Of a DNA stretch of 9,883 nucleotides, positions 1-8,206 are shown piece after piece (position 1 is the stretch's first letter; each line of letters starts with the position of its first letter). The translations under genes and the position numbers were made by a program. Below the pieces are notes generated by a model. The model searched no databases and was not told where the DNA came from. It was given only the letters and a program-made list of their open reading frames with translations. Origin of the DNA: JANOGU01 sp964499865 (GTDB lineage: Bacteria; Pseudomonadota; Alphaproteobacteria; Rhodobacterales; Rhodobacteraceae); contig CAZCPY010000116.1 of NCBI GenBank assembly GCA_964499865.1, forward strand, positions 1-9,883, given 5' to 3'.

Positions 1-1306
1 CCATGCCGACGAAGCTGGCGGTGCGGCTGATGTTGCCGCCGAACCGGTTGATCTGCGTCAGCAGGTATTCGCGCTCGAACAGCTCGCGCGCCTCGCGCAG
101 GGGCAGCGTGGCCAGCGCGCCGCCCAGCACCAGCCGCCCCTCGCCCTCGGGCACCGCCTCGCGGCCGGGCAGTTCGCGCGCCTCGATCGGGCCCGACCCG
201 TCGCCCAGGATCAGCACGCGCTCGATCACGTTGCGCAGCTGGCGCACGTTGCCGGGCCAGGCCATCGTCTGCAGCATCGCCTCGGCCTCGGGCGACAGGC
301 GGCGGGCGGGCAGGCCCTGCGTGCGGTGGAAATGGTCGATGAAGTGCTGCGCCAGGCCGGGAATGTCCTCGCGCCGGTCTTCCAGCCCCGGCACCGGGAT
401 CGGCACCACGTTCAGCCGGTCGTACAGCTCCTGCCGGAAGCGGCCCGACCTGATCTCGGACCGCAGGTCGCGCGTGGTGGAAGATATCACCCGCAGGTCG
501 ACCCGCACCTTGTCGGTGCCACCGGCCCGGGTGAAGGCCTGTTCGGTCAGCACGCGCAGGATCTTGGACTGCGTGCCGGGCGGCATGTCGGCCACCTCGT
601 CGAAATAGACGACGCCGCCGTGCGCCTGTTCCAGCAGGCCCTTTTCAATGCCCCGGTCGGCCGTCTCGCGGCCGAACAGCACCTCTTCCATCCGCTCGGG
701 CTCGACCGTGGCGGAGGTGACGGCGACGAAGGGCGCGGCGGCGCGGGTGGATTGCGCGTGGATGTAGCGGGCCGCCATCTCCTTGCCGCAGCCCGGGCCG
801 CCGGTCAGCATCACCCGCGCGTTCGACTTCGTGACCTTGTCGAGGTTGCCCTTCAGCACCCGGAACGCCGCCGATCCGCCCACCATGTCGGATGTCGTGA
901 CCTCGCGCTTGCGCAGGTCGCTGTTCTCGCGGCGCAGGCGACTGGTCTCCATCGCGCGGCTGACCACGACCAGAAGCTGGTCGATGTTGAACGGCTTTTC
1001 GATGAAGTCGTAGGCGCCCTGCTTGATCGCGGCGACGGCGATCTCGATGTTGCCGTGGCCCGAGATGATGACCACCGGCACGTCCGGGTTGTCGCGCTTG
1101 ACCGCCTTGAGGATGTCGATCCCGTCCATCCGGCTGTCCTTGAGCCAGATGTCGAGGATCATCAGGCTGGGCGCATCGGCGTTGATCTCGGCCATGCAGT
1201 CGTCGGACGTGCCCGCGAGGCGCACCGTATAGCCCTCGTCGCGCAGGATGTCGCCGATCAGCTCGCGGATGTCGCGCTCGTCGTCCACGATCAGGATACC
1301 GCTCAA
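1..1306 (-). CDS. ntrX: Nitrogen-type response regulator NtrX, C-terminus cut by window edge
   Basis: Cytosolic response regulator expected to be phosphorylated by NtrY. 435 codons are visible. Residues 1-120 form a receiver domain with acidic pocket DD at 8-9, phospho-acceptor D52 and K104 in FIEKPF. Residues about 140-370 form an AAA+ domain with Walker A GGPGCGKE (169-176), Walker B VVYFDEVAD (232-240) and arginine-rich RSGRFRQELYDRL (286-298). The end (about 423-435, GGNISRTASFVGM) enters a Fis-type helix-turn-helix; the last roughly 20 residues are outside the window. The GAFTGA loop that contacts sigma54 is missing: LFGRETADRGIEKGLLEQA stands in its place, which fits alphaproteobacterial NtrX as I know it. 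The start is a TTG at 1306-1304, chosen because the conserved receiver strand GILIVDDE follows at once and an AGGGAGG Shine-Dalgarno lies 5 nt upstream. It begins 1 nt after the ntrY stop, so the two are probably co-translated. Confidence 0.95.
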   Translation of the reverse strand, partial: MSGILIVDDERDIRELIGDILRDEGYTVRLAGTSDDCMAEINADAPSLMILDIWLKDSRMDGIDILKAVKRDNPDVPVVIISGHGNIEIAVAAIKQGAYDFIEKPFNIDQLLVVVSRAMETSRLRRENSDLRKREVTTSDMVGGSAAFRVLKGNLDKVTKSNARVMLTGGPGCGKEMAARYIHAQSTRAAAPFVAVTSATVEPERMEEVLFGRETADRGIEKGLLEQAHGGVVYFDEVADMPPGTQSKILRVLTEQAFTRAGGTDKVRVDLRVISSTTRDLRSEIRSGRFRQELYDRLNVVPIPVPGLEDRREDIPGLAQHFIDHFHRTQGLPARRLSPEAEAMLQTMAWPGNVRQLRNVIERVLILGDGSGPIEARELPGREAVPEGEGRLVLGGALATLPLREARELFEREYLLTQINRFGGNISRTASFVGM

Positions 1307-1307
1307 G

Positions 1308-3548
1308 TCACCCTCCCTGTCCCGCCGCCCGCCGGCGCGCGGGGCGCGCCAGCCGGGGCAGCCTGATTTCCGCCACCGCCCCGCCCCGGGTCTGGCCCGG
1401 GAAGGGGTCGGCGTCCAGAAGCGCCAGCGTGCCGCCGTGCTCCTCCACGATCTTCTTGACGATGGGCAGGCCCAGGCCCGTGCCCTTCGCGCGCGTCGTC
1501 ACGTATGGCTCGAACAGCCGCGCGCGGTCCGGCGGCAGGCCGATGCCGTTGTCGGCAATGCGGATCACCACCTGGTCGGGCGCCACCTCCAGCGTCACAT
1601 GCACCTGCGGCACATGGCCGGGCGGAGCGCCCTTCTGCTGCAGCGTCTCGATCGCCTCGCCCGCGTTCTTGATCAGGTTGGTCAGCGCCTGCCCGATCAT
1701 CGTGGCGTCGAGGTCCAGCAGCACCGGGCCCTCGGGGATATCCGCCGTCACCGGCAGCGCGCCCGACTGCAGCGTCACCGCGTCGCGCAGCAGGCGCACG
1801 ATGTCCTCCTCGCGCCGGTCGGGTTCGGGCATGCGGGCGAACCTGGAAAACTCGTCCACGATCCGCCGCAGGTCGCCGGTCTGGCGCACGATCACGTCGG
1901 CATACTGGTCAAGCTCGGCCGCATCGGTCACCTGCGACCGGAACTTGCGCTTGATGCGTTCGGCCGAAAGCTGGATCGGCGTCAGCGGGTTCTTGATCTC
2001 GTGCGCGATGCGGCGGGCGACGTCGCCCCAGGCGGCCATGCGCTGCGCGGAAACGAGGTCGGTCACGTCGTCGAAGGCGACGACGAAGCCCTCGCGCCCC
2101 TGGTCCGAGGTGCGTTCGGCCATGCGCACCAGCAGGCTTTCCATCCGCCCCTTGCGCACAAGGCGCACCTCTTCCTGAACCGAAGTCTGAAGACTGTCGC
2201 GCAAGCGTTCGAAAACAGGCGTGAATTCCGGAACAAGCGTGCCCAGGTCGCGGCCGTGCACCTCGCCGCCCACATCCAGCATCCGCTCGCCCGCGCGGTT
2301 CACGAAATCGACCCGGCCCTGCGCGTCCAGCCCGATGACCCCCGCCGTCACCGACGACAGCACCGAATCGAACAGCCTGCGGCGTTCCTCGGTGCGGGCG
2401 TTGGTCTCGACCAGCGCCTCGCGCTGGCCCTTCAGCTGGCGGGTCATCTTGTTGAACATCCGGCCCAGCATGGCGATCTCGTCCTCGACCTCCTCCTCGG
2501 GCACCTGCACGTCGAGGTCGCCCTGGCCCACGCGCTGCGCCGCGCCCGCAAGCCGCCCGACAGGGCGGGCCAGCCGTTCCGCGAACCAGAGCCCGAGGAA
2601 GATCGCGGCCAGGATCAGGATGATGGCAAAGCCGAGGTAGAGCAGACCGAACTCGAACAGCAGCCGCCCGCGCGCCGCCTCAAGCTGCTGGTACAGCGCC
2701 ACCGTCGCCCGCGTATCGTCCAGCAGCGACAGGATGTCGCCGTCGACCTGCCGGGTGACATACAGGTAGCGGTCGGCGAAGGCATCAAGGTGCACCAGCG
2801 CGCGCAGCTCGTCGTTCGGCCAGTCGTCGATCAGCACCACCTCGCCCGCCCGCGCGCGTTCGATCTGGTCTGCCGTGGGCGGCTCGAAGTCGAAGAGGTA
2901 GGACTTCTCGCCCCGCGTGCGCAGCAGGCCCGTCCCGTCGATCAGGAAGGCCTCGCGCAGGCCGCGCTGGATGCGGGCCTGGCCCTGGGTCAGGAGCGGG
3001 CGCACCTGGTCGTCGGCCAGGAAGAAGGTCGACTGCTTGGCGACGTTCAGATAGGCCGCCAGCGCCGTGGCGTCGGCAGTCAGGCCCTGGCGGTGTTCGT
3101 TGTCATAGGCCTCGGCGGCGGCCAGCGACGAGCCCACCACGTCGCGCACGCGGTCGGAAAACCAGCCCTCCAGCCCCACGTTCACCGTCAGCACGGCAAA
3201 GACCGCGACCAGGATCGTGGGGACCAGCGCCACGCCCGCAAACACCCCCGACAGCCGCAGGTGCAATTGCGACCCCGCCGACTGGCTGCGGCGGTCCGAG
3301 ATGATGCGGGCGATGCGGGCCAGCACCAGCGCCGCGACGACGAGGATGTAGACGAGGTCGAACAGCAGCACGATACGCAGGAGCGGCGAGCTCGCCCCCA
3401 TGTTCATCGGCCCGAGCGCCAGGATCGTGGCCAGCGCCAGCACCGGGCCCAGCACCACCAGGCCGAAGGTCATCGCCGTCTGCACCCGCCGCTGGCGGCG
3501 CAGGCGAAGAAGCCGGTTCCAGGTGTTGCCGCGTATCGCCGCCGTCAC
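1308..3548 (-). CDS. ntrY: Membrane sensor histidine kinase NtrY
   Basis: Transmembrane sensor kinase and likely cognate partner of NtrX, associated in alphaproteobacteria with nitrogen and redox/respiratory control. 746 residues, the usual family size. Predicted membrane segments lie at about 25-46, 57-80 and 98-124. A periplasmic region of about 170 residues follows, then a fourth membrane segment at about 297-322. HAMP (about 323-377, ARPVGRL), PAS (about 390-500) and HisKA follow, with phospho-accepting H516 in ARRIAHEIKNPL. The ATPase domain has N-box LIKNAGEAI (N628), DNGIGL (666-671) and KGTGLGL (688-694). The start is a GTG at 3548-3546; an in-frame stop at 3581-3579 leaves no upstream start. 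A G-run lies about 9 nt before it. It follows ntrC after a 72-nt gap holding a large inverted repeat, so its expression may be separable from ntrBC. Confidence 0.95.
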   Translation of the reverse strand: MTAAIRGNTWNRLLRLRRQRRVQTAMTFGLVVLGPVLALATILALGPMNMGASSPLLRIVLLFDLVYILVVAALVLARIARIISDRRSQSAGSQLHLRLSGVFAGVALVPTILVAVFAVLTVNVGLEGWFSDRVRDVVGSSLAAAEAYDNEHRQGLTADATALAAYLNVAKQSTFFLADDQVRPLLTQGQARIQRGLREAFLIDGTGLLRTRGEKSYLFDFEPPTADQIERARAGEVVLIDDWPNDELRALVHLDAFADRYLYVTRQVDGDILSLLDDTRATVALYQQLEAARGRLLFEFGLLYLGFAIILILAAIFLGLWFAERLARPVGRLAGAAQRVGQGDLDVQVPEEEVEDEIAMLGRMFNKMTRQLKGQREALVETNARTEERRRLFDSVLSSVTAGVIGLDAQGRVDFVNRAGERMLDVGGEVHGRDLGTLVPEFTPVFERLRDSLQTSVQEEVRLVRKGRMESLLVRMAERTSDQGREGFVVAFDDVTDLVSAQRMAAWGDVARRIAHEIKNPLTPIQLSAERIKRKFRSQVTDAAELDQYADVIVRQTGDLRRIVDEFSRFARMPEPDRREEDIVRLLRDAVTLQSGALPVTADIPEGPVLLDLDATMIGQALTNLIKNAGEAIETLQQKGAPPGHVPQVHVTLEVAPDQVVIRIADNGIGLPPDRARLFEPYVTTRAKGTGLGLPIVKKIVEEHGGTLALLDADPFPGQTRGGAVAEIRLPRLARPARRRAAGQGG

Positions 3549-3561
3549 GCGCTGGCGCCCC

Positions 3562-3615
3562 CCACATGTGGTGTCCGGTCACGGAGGGCAGCCCAACCGG
3601 TGACACCACCTGTGG
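3562..3615. repeat. Imperfect inverted repeat between ntrC and ntrY
   Basis: The arms are 3562-3575 (CCACATGTGGTGTC) and 3602-3615 (GACACCACCTGTGG). They are complementary at 13 of 14 positions. In the transcript an inner ACCGG/CCGGT stem (3575-3579 with 3596-3600) could extend it after a 2-nt bulge, closing a 16-nt loop. The left arm contains a perfect 10-bp palindrome, CCACATGTGG (3562-3571), and the right arm a near-palindrome (3606-3615), their centres 44 bp apart. There is no U-tract after it in the transcribed direction; instead a G-run at 3563-3558, the possible ntrY ribosome site, abuts the 3' arm. It could be a paired operator, an RNA hairpin tuning ntrY translation, or a processing signal. 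The repeat is directly visible; the function is inferred. Confidence 0.7.
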
Positions 3616-3620
3616 CATAT

Positions 3621-4988
3621 CTACATCAGGCGGCGCCGCCGTGTCACGCGGATATCGAGGTCGGTGATCTTCTTGCGCAGCGTATTGCGGTTGATGCCCA
3701 GAAGGTCGGCGCAGCGCGCCTGGTTGCCCCCCGTGGCATCCAGCGCGATCTCGATCAGGGGGATCTCCATCTCGCGCAAGATGCGGTCGTAGACGCCTGC
3801 GGGGGGCAGTTGTCCGCCGTGAAGGTCGAAGTAGCGCTTGAGGTGGCGGGCGATGGCGGCCGACAGCCTTTCGCCCTCGATGGCGCCCTTCAGGGGCTCC
3901 ATCGCCGGCTGGGCACCCAGCGCCGCGGCGATCTCGGGCTTGCCGATCTCGGGCTCGGCCGAGGTGACGACCAGCCGCTTCAGCACGTTTTCAAGCTGGC
4001 GCACGTTGCCGGGCCAGGAATGCGTGCGCACCACCTCGCGCGCTTCCGCCGACAGCTTGCGCGCGGGCGCGCCCTCGCGCTCGGCGCGGGTCAGGAAATG
4101 GTCGGCCAGCAGGGGGATGTCGTCCACCCGTTCCCGCAAGGCCGGCACCTGAAGCGTGACGCCGCCCAGGCGGTAGAACAGGTCGGGGCGGAAGCGGCCC
4201 GATTCCAGGCGCGCCTGCAGGTCGATCTGGCTGGTGGCCATCACCCGCGGCGCGGTATCGCCGAAGCCGTCCATCAGGCGCACCACGCGAGCCTGCATCT
4301 CGTCGTCGAAATCGCCGATCTCGTCGAACACGAGGCTTCCGCCCCGGGCCCGCGCGGCCAGCGCCGCGGGGCCGTCCATGCCCGCGAGGTCGGCCGCCTG
4401 GGCCACCACGAAGGGCTGCGACCGGCGGTCGGAAAAGTCGTGGATCGCCCGCGCGATCAGGCTTTTGCCGGTGCCCGATTCGCCGGTGACCAGCACCGCG
4501 AGGTCGGCGTTCATCACCCGCGCGATCAGCCGGTACAGCGCCTGCATCGCGGGCGTGCGGCCGACCAGCGGCAGGTCCTCGCCGGTCTCGCGCCGTTCGG
4601 CCGGCGCGCGCGCGGCGGCGCGGCGGCGCACGTCCAGCGCCTTGGCCGACCGCTTCATCAGGTCGGGCAGGTCGAACGGCTTGGGCAGGTAGTCGTAGGC
4701 CGAGGCCTCGGCCGCCTGGATCGCCGTCATGATCGTGTTCTGCGCGGAAATGACGATCACCGGCAGCCCGGGCCGCATCCGCCCGATGCGCGGCAGCGCG
4801 TCCAGGCCGTTGCCGTCGGGCATGATGACGTCGGAGATGACGAGGTCGCCCTTGCCCTCCTCGATCCAGCGCATCAGCGTCATCAGCGACGCCGTGGCGT
4901 GCACCTTGCAGCCCGCGCGCGTCAGCGCCTGGGTCAGCACGGTGCGGATCGTGCGGTCGTCGTCGGCGATCAGGACGGTGCCGTCCAT
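3621..4988 (-). CDS. ntrC: Nitrogen regulation response regulator NtrC (GAFTGA-less)
   Basis: DNA-binding response regulator phosphorylated by NtrB under nitrogen limitation. 455 residues. Receiver domain 1-120 has D10/D11, phospho-acceptor D53, S81 and K103 in LPKPF. AAA+ domain about 140-370 has Walker A GESGTGKS (169-176), Walker B LVFDEIGD (219-226) and RFRPDLFYRL (265-274). A Fis-type helix-turn-helix closes it (about 405-448, GGNQARCADLLGINRNTLRKK). Between residues 199 and 217 the stretch DLAGMDGPAALAARARGG replaces the longer segment that holds GAFTGA in enteric NtrC. The segment after Walker B is also short (LMDGFGDTAPRVMATS, 238-253). R. capsulatus NtrC also lacks GAFTGA and is known to activate the sigma70-type polymerase. 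The ATG start has an AAGGAG site 6 nt upstream that overlaps the end of ntrB; the gap to ntrB is 3 nt. Confidence 0.96.
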   Translation of the reverse strand: MDGTVLIADDDRTIRTVLTQALTRAGCKVHATASLMTLMRWIEEGKGDLVISDVIMPDGNGLDALPRIGRMRPGLPVIVISAQNTIMTAIQAAEASAYDYLPKPFDLPDLMKRSAKALDVRRRAAARAPAERRETGEDLPLVGRTPAMQALYRLIARVMNADLAVLVTGESGTGKSLIARAIHDFSDRRSQPFVVAQAADLAGMDGPAALAARARGGSLVFDEIGDFDDEMQARVVRLMDGFGDTAPRVMATSQIDLQARLESGRFRPDLFYRLGGVTLQVPALRERVDDIPLLADHFLTRAEREGAPARKLSAEAREVVRTHSWPGNVRQLENVLKRLVVTSAEPEIGKPEIAAALGAQPAMEPLKGAIEGERLSAAIARHLKRYFDLHGGQLPPAGVYDRILREMEIPLIEIALDATGGNQARCADLLGINRNTLRKKITDLDIRVTRRRRLM

Positions 4989-4991
4989 GCC

Positions 4992-6097
4992 CTACTCCTT
5001 TTCTGGCGCCATGGCCTCGCGCTCGGCCCGGGTCGCCACGGGCAGCGAGATGCGAAAGACCGTGCGGCCGGGAACGCTGTCGACGGAAACCCACCCGCCA
5101 TGGTCGTTCAGGATGCGCGACACCAGCGCCAGCCCCAGGCCGGTGCCGTTCTCGCGGCCCGAGACGAAGGGTTCGAAGACATTGGCGGCGATGTCGGGCG
5201 GCAGGCCGGGGCCGTCGTCGATGATCTCGACCTGCAGCGCCAGGGGCCGCGCGCCGTCCTTGCGGCGCAGGCGCAGCGACATGTCGTAGAAGGTGCGCAG
5301 CCGGATCGTGCCGCCGTTCGGGCCTGCCGCCTCGGCCGCGTTCTTCAGCAGGTTCAGGAACACCTGCAACAGCTGGTCGGGATCGGCGAAGGTGGGGGGC
5401 AAGGAGGGGTCGTAGTCCTCGATGAAGGTCATCCGCGCACCGAACCCCACCATCGCCGACCGCCGCGCCCGGTCCAGCGCGTCGTGGATGTTGACCGCGC
5501 GCCGGTCCGGCGGGCGCAGGCGGCCGAACTGCTCGACCTGTTCCAGCAGCTTGACGATGCGCCGCGTCTCCTCGACGATCAGGTCGGCCAGCTCGCGGTC
5601 CTCGGGGTCCAGCCCCATCGACAGAAGCTGCGCCGCCCCGCTGATCCCGGCCAGCGGGTTCTTGATCTCGTGCGCCAGCATCTCGGCCATGCCGATGGCC
5701 GACCGCGCGGCAGAGGTGACGCTGGCCGCCCGGCCCAGCCGTTCGGCGATCTCCTGCGGCGCGATCAGCAGCATCAGCACGCCCGGGTCGTCGTGCATGG
5801 GGGCAAGGTGCAGGGTGCACTGCACCGGCGGGCGTTCGCCCGTGGTCACATGCGCGTCGTTGATCACCAGCCCCGCGCGGTTGGCGCGCACGCGGGCCAT
5901 CGCCTCTTCCATCGGCGCGTCGATGTGCAGCCGTTCCCAGACCGGCTGCCCCATCAGCCCGCGCACCGAGGCGTTCAGGAAGGCCTCGCCCGCCGGGTTG
6001 ACCTCGGCGATCCGCCCTTCGGCGTCGATCAGCAGCGCCGCCAGCGGCAGCGAGGCCCAGACGACGCCGGGTACGGGATAGGGCGCGCGGTAGGCGA

Positions 6098-6101
<4 letters not shown>
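4992..6101 (-). CDS. ntrB: Nitrogen regulation sensor histidine kinase NtrB
   Basis: Soluble kinase/phosphatase that controls NtrC phosphorylation, classically in response to PII protein and so to nitrogen status. 369 residues with no membrane segment. The PAS-like domain spans about 12-120 (PLAALLIDAEGRIAEVNPAG). The dimerisation/phosphotransfer helix carries H144 in MLAHEIKNPLAGISGAAQLL. The ATPase domain has N-box NLLKNAAEAA (N254), DDGPGLPP (295-302) and NGTGLGLALV (318-327). The ATG start overlaps the dusB stop as ATGA (6101-6098), so translation is likely coupled. The stop is a TAG at 4994-4992, followed almost directly by ntrC. The dusB-ntrB-ntrC arrangement matches the nifR3-ntrB-ntrC operon known from Rhodobacter and other alphaproteobacteria. 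Confidence 0.96.
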
Positions 6102-7078
<977 letters not shown>

Positions 7079-7241
7079 TTAACCTGCGCGGGCCGGAGGG
7101 CCAAGGTTCCGGGACCGAATGCTGCCCGGAAAAGGGGCGGTGCCTGTTTTATGTGCAGACTGCCCGGCGATCCGGCGCCGTGACGGGGCTTGACGCGCGC
7201 CCCGCCGGGGGCGACGACAGGGGTGCACAGAAGGGGAAGCG
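7079..7241. promoter_or_regulatory. Divergent intergenic region dusB / ispF
   Basis: The 163 nt between two divergent genes must contain start signals for both transcripts, including that of the nitrogen-regulation cluster. For ispF, a TTGACG -35-like hexamer lies at 7190-7195 on the plus strand, but the -10 position 17 nt on (7213-7218) is a poor match. For dusB, the only AT-rich spot reads CATAAA on the minus strand (7153-7148), a 4/6 match to a -10 box without a recognisable -35 box. The octamer CTGCCCGG occurs twice here, at about 7122 and 7159. The ispF ribosome site is AAGGGG at 7231-7236. I saw no sigma54-type promoter or clear NtrC dyad. Confidence 0.35.
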
Positions 7242-7721
7242 ATGGACATCCGCTGCGGCAACGGCTTTGACGTCCACGCCTTCACGAACGGCGACCATGT
7301 CTGGCTGTGCGGCGTGCGCATCGCCCATGACAGGGCCCTGCTCGGCCATTCCGACGCCGACGTGGGCATGCATGCGCTGACCGACGCGATCTACGGCGCG
7401 CTGGCCGCGGGCGACATCGGGCGGCACTTCCCGCCGTCCGACCCGCAGTGGAAGGGTGCCGACAGCCGCATCTTCCTGGCCCATGCCGCCGCGATGGCGC
7501 GCGACCGCGGCTACCGCATCACCTCGGCCGACGTGACGCTGATCTGCGAACGGCCAAAGGTCGGGCCCCATGCCGCAGCGATGGCGCGCGTTTTGGCCGA
7601 CATCCTCGGCACGGCCGGGGACCGCGTCGGCGTCAAGGCCACGACCTCGGAGGGCCTGGGCTTCACCGGCCGCGGCGAGGGGATCGCGGCGTTGGCCACC
7701 GCCACGCTGGTGGCGCCATGA
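7242..7721 (+). CDS. ispF: 2-C-methyl-D-erythritol 2,4-cyclodiphosphate synthase IspF (stand-alone)
   Basis: Enzyme of the MEP pathway that converts CDP-methylerythritol 2-phosphate to the cyclic diphosphate and CMP, on the way to isoprenoids such as carotenoids and quinone tails. 159 residues, the full length of monofunctional IspF. Metal ligands are D10 and H12 (GNGFDVHAF) and H44 in HSDADVGMH (36-44). DIGRHFPPSDP spans 58-68 and the signature KATTSEGLGFTGRGEG lies near the C-terminus. The ATG start has AAGGGG 5 nt upstream and an in-frame TGA at 7191-7193, so no IspD domain is fused in front. Related bacteria, R. capsulatus among them, are recorded with a bifunctional IspDF; no ispD is seen in this window. 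The stop overlaps the pgpA start as ATGA. Confidence 0.97.
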   Translation: MDIRCGNGFDVHAFTNGDHVWLCGVRIAHDRALLGHSDADVGMHALTDAIYGALAAGDIGRHFPPSDPQWKGADSRIFLAHAAAMARDRGYRITSADVTLICERPKVGPHAAAMARVLADILGTAGDRVGVKATTSEGLGFTGRGEGIAALATATLVAP

Positions 7722-8206
7722 GGGCGGTGCTGACGGTCGGCGGCCTCGGCCGCCTGCGCCCCGGCCCCGGCACCTGGGCCTCGGCGGCGGCAACAGTGGC
7801 GGGTCTCGGGCTTTGGCAGGTCGCGGGGTTTCCGGGCCTGCTGCTGGCCACGCTTCTGGTCACGCTGCTGGGTCTCTGGGCCTGCGGACAGCACCTTCTG
7901 CCGGACGAGGACCCCGACGAGGTGGTGATCGACGAGGTGGCGGGCCAGTGGCTGGCCCTTTGCCTGCCTGCGGCGGCCTTCTTCGGCATCGGCTGGCAGG
8001 GCGCCCTGCCCTGGCCGGCCTGGGTGGGCGCGTTCCTTCTGTTCCGCCTGTTCGACATCTGGAAACCGGGCCCCGTGGGCTGGGCCGACCGGCGCGGGGG
8101 CGCGCCGGGGGTGATGGGCGACGACCTGATCGCAGGCGCGATGGCGGGCCTTGGCGTGCTGATCCTGGGGGCGGCATGGCACGCGGTCCTGATCCTGACA
8201 CGCTGA
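7718..8206 (+). CDS. pgpA: Phosphatidylglycerophosphatase A
   Basis: Inner-membrane phosphatase that removes phosphate from phosphatidylglycerophosphate to give phosphatidylglycerol. 162 residues, typical of the family. Visible motifs are RLRPGPGTWAS (12-22), DPDEVVIDEVAGQW (65-78) with the acidic residues expected to bind Mg2+, FRLFDIWKPGPVGWADR (109-125) and GVMGDDLIAG (131-140). Hydrophobic, membrane-like segments lie at about 36-55, 77-95, 98-112 and 137-160. The ATG start at 7718 overlaps the ispF stop by 4 nt. An open frame extends further upstream through ispF, but the PgpA N-terminal motif begins just after this ATG. The 3' end overlaps the next gene by 31 nt. The three genes look like one coupled operon. 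Confidence 0.95.
   Translation: MRAVLTVGGLGRLRPGPGTWASAAATVAGLGLWQVAGFPGLLLATLLVTLLGLWACGQHLLPDEDPDEVVIDEVAGQWLALCLPAAAFFGIGWQGALPWPAWVGAFLLFRLFDIWKPGPVGWADRRGGAPGVMGDDLIAGAMAGLGVLILGAAWHAVLILTR

Noticed and set aside
326..1366. Plus-strand frame of 346 codons antisense to ntrX
   Set aside because: No domain pattern and a biased composition; ntrX on the minus strand shows all expected motifs.
3991..5820. Minus-strand open frame of 609 codons across ntrB/ntrC
   Set aside because: Out-of-frame shadow of two genes with clear kinase and response-regulator motifs; its translation is low-complexity R/G/A/P-rich.
7079..7241. Sigma54 promoter or NtrC operator upstream of dusB
   Set aside because: I looked for TGGCAC-N5-TTGC-type and GCACC-N-GGTGC-type patterns and saw no convincing match.
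7448..7717. N-terminal extension of pgpA or a gene inside ispF
   Set aside because: Out-of-frame read-through of ispF; PgpA motifs begin only after the ATG at 7718.
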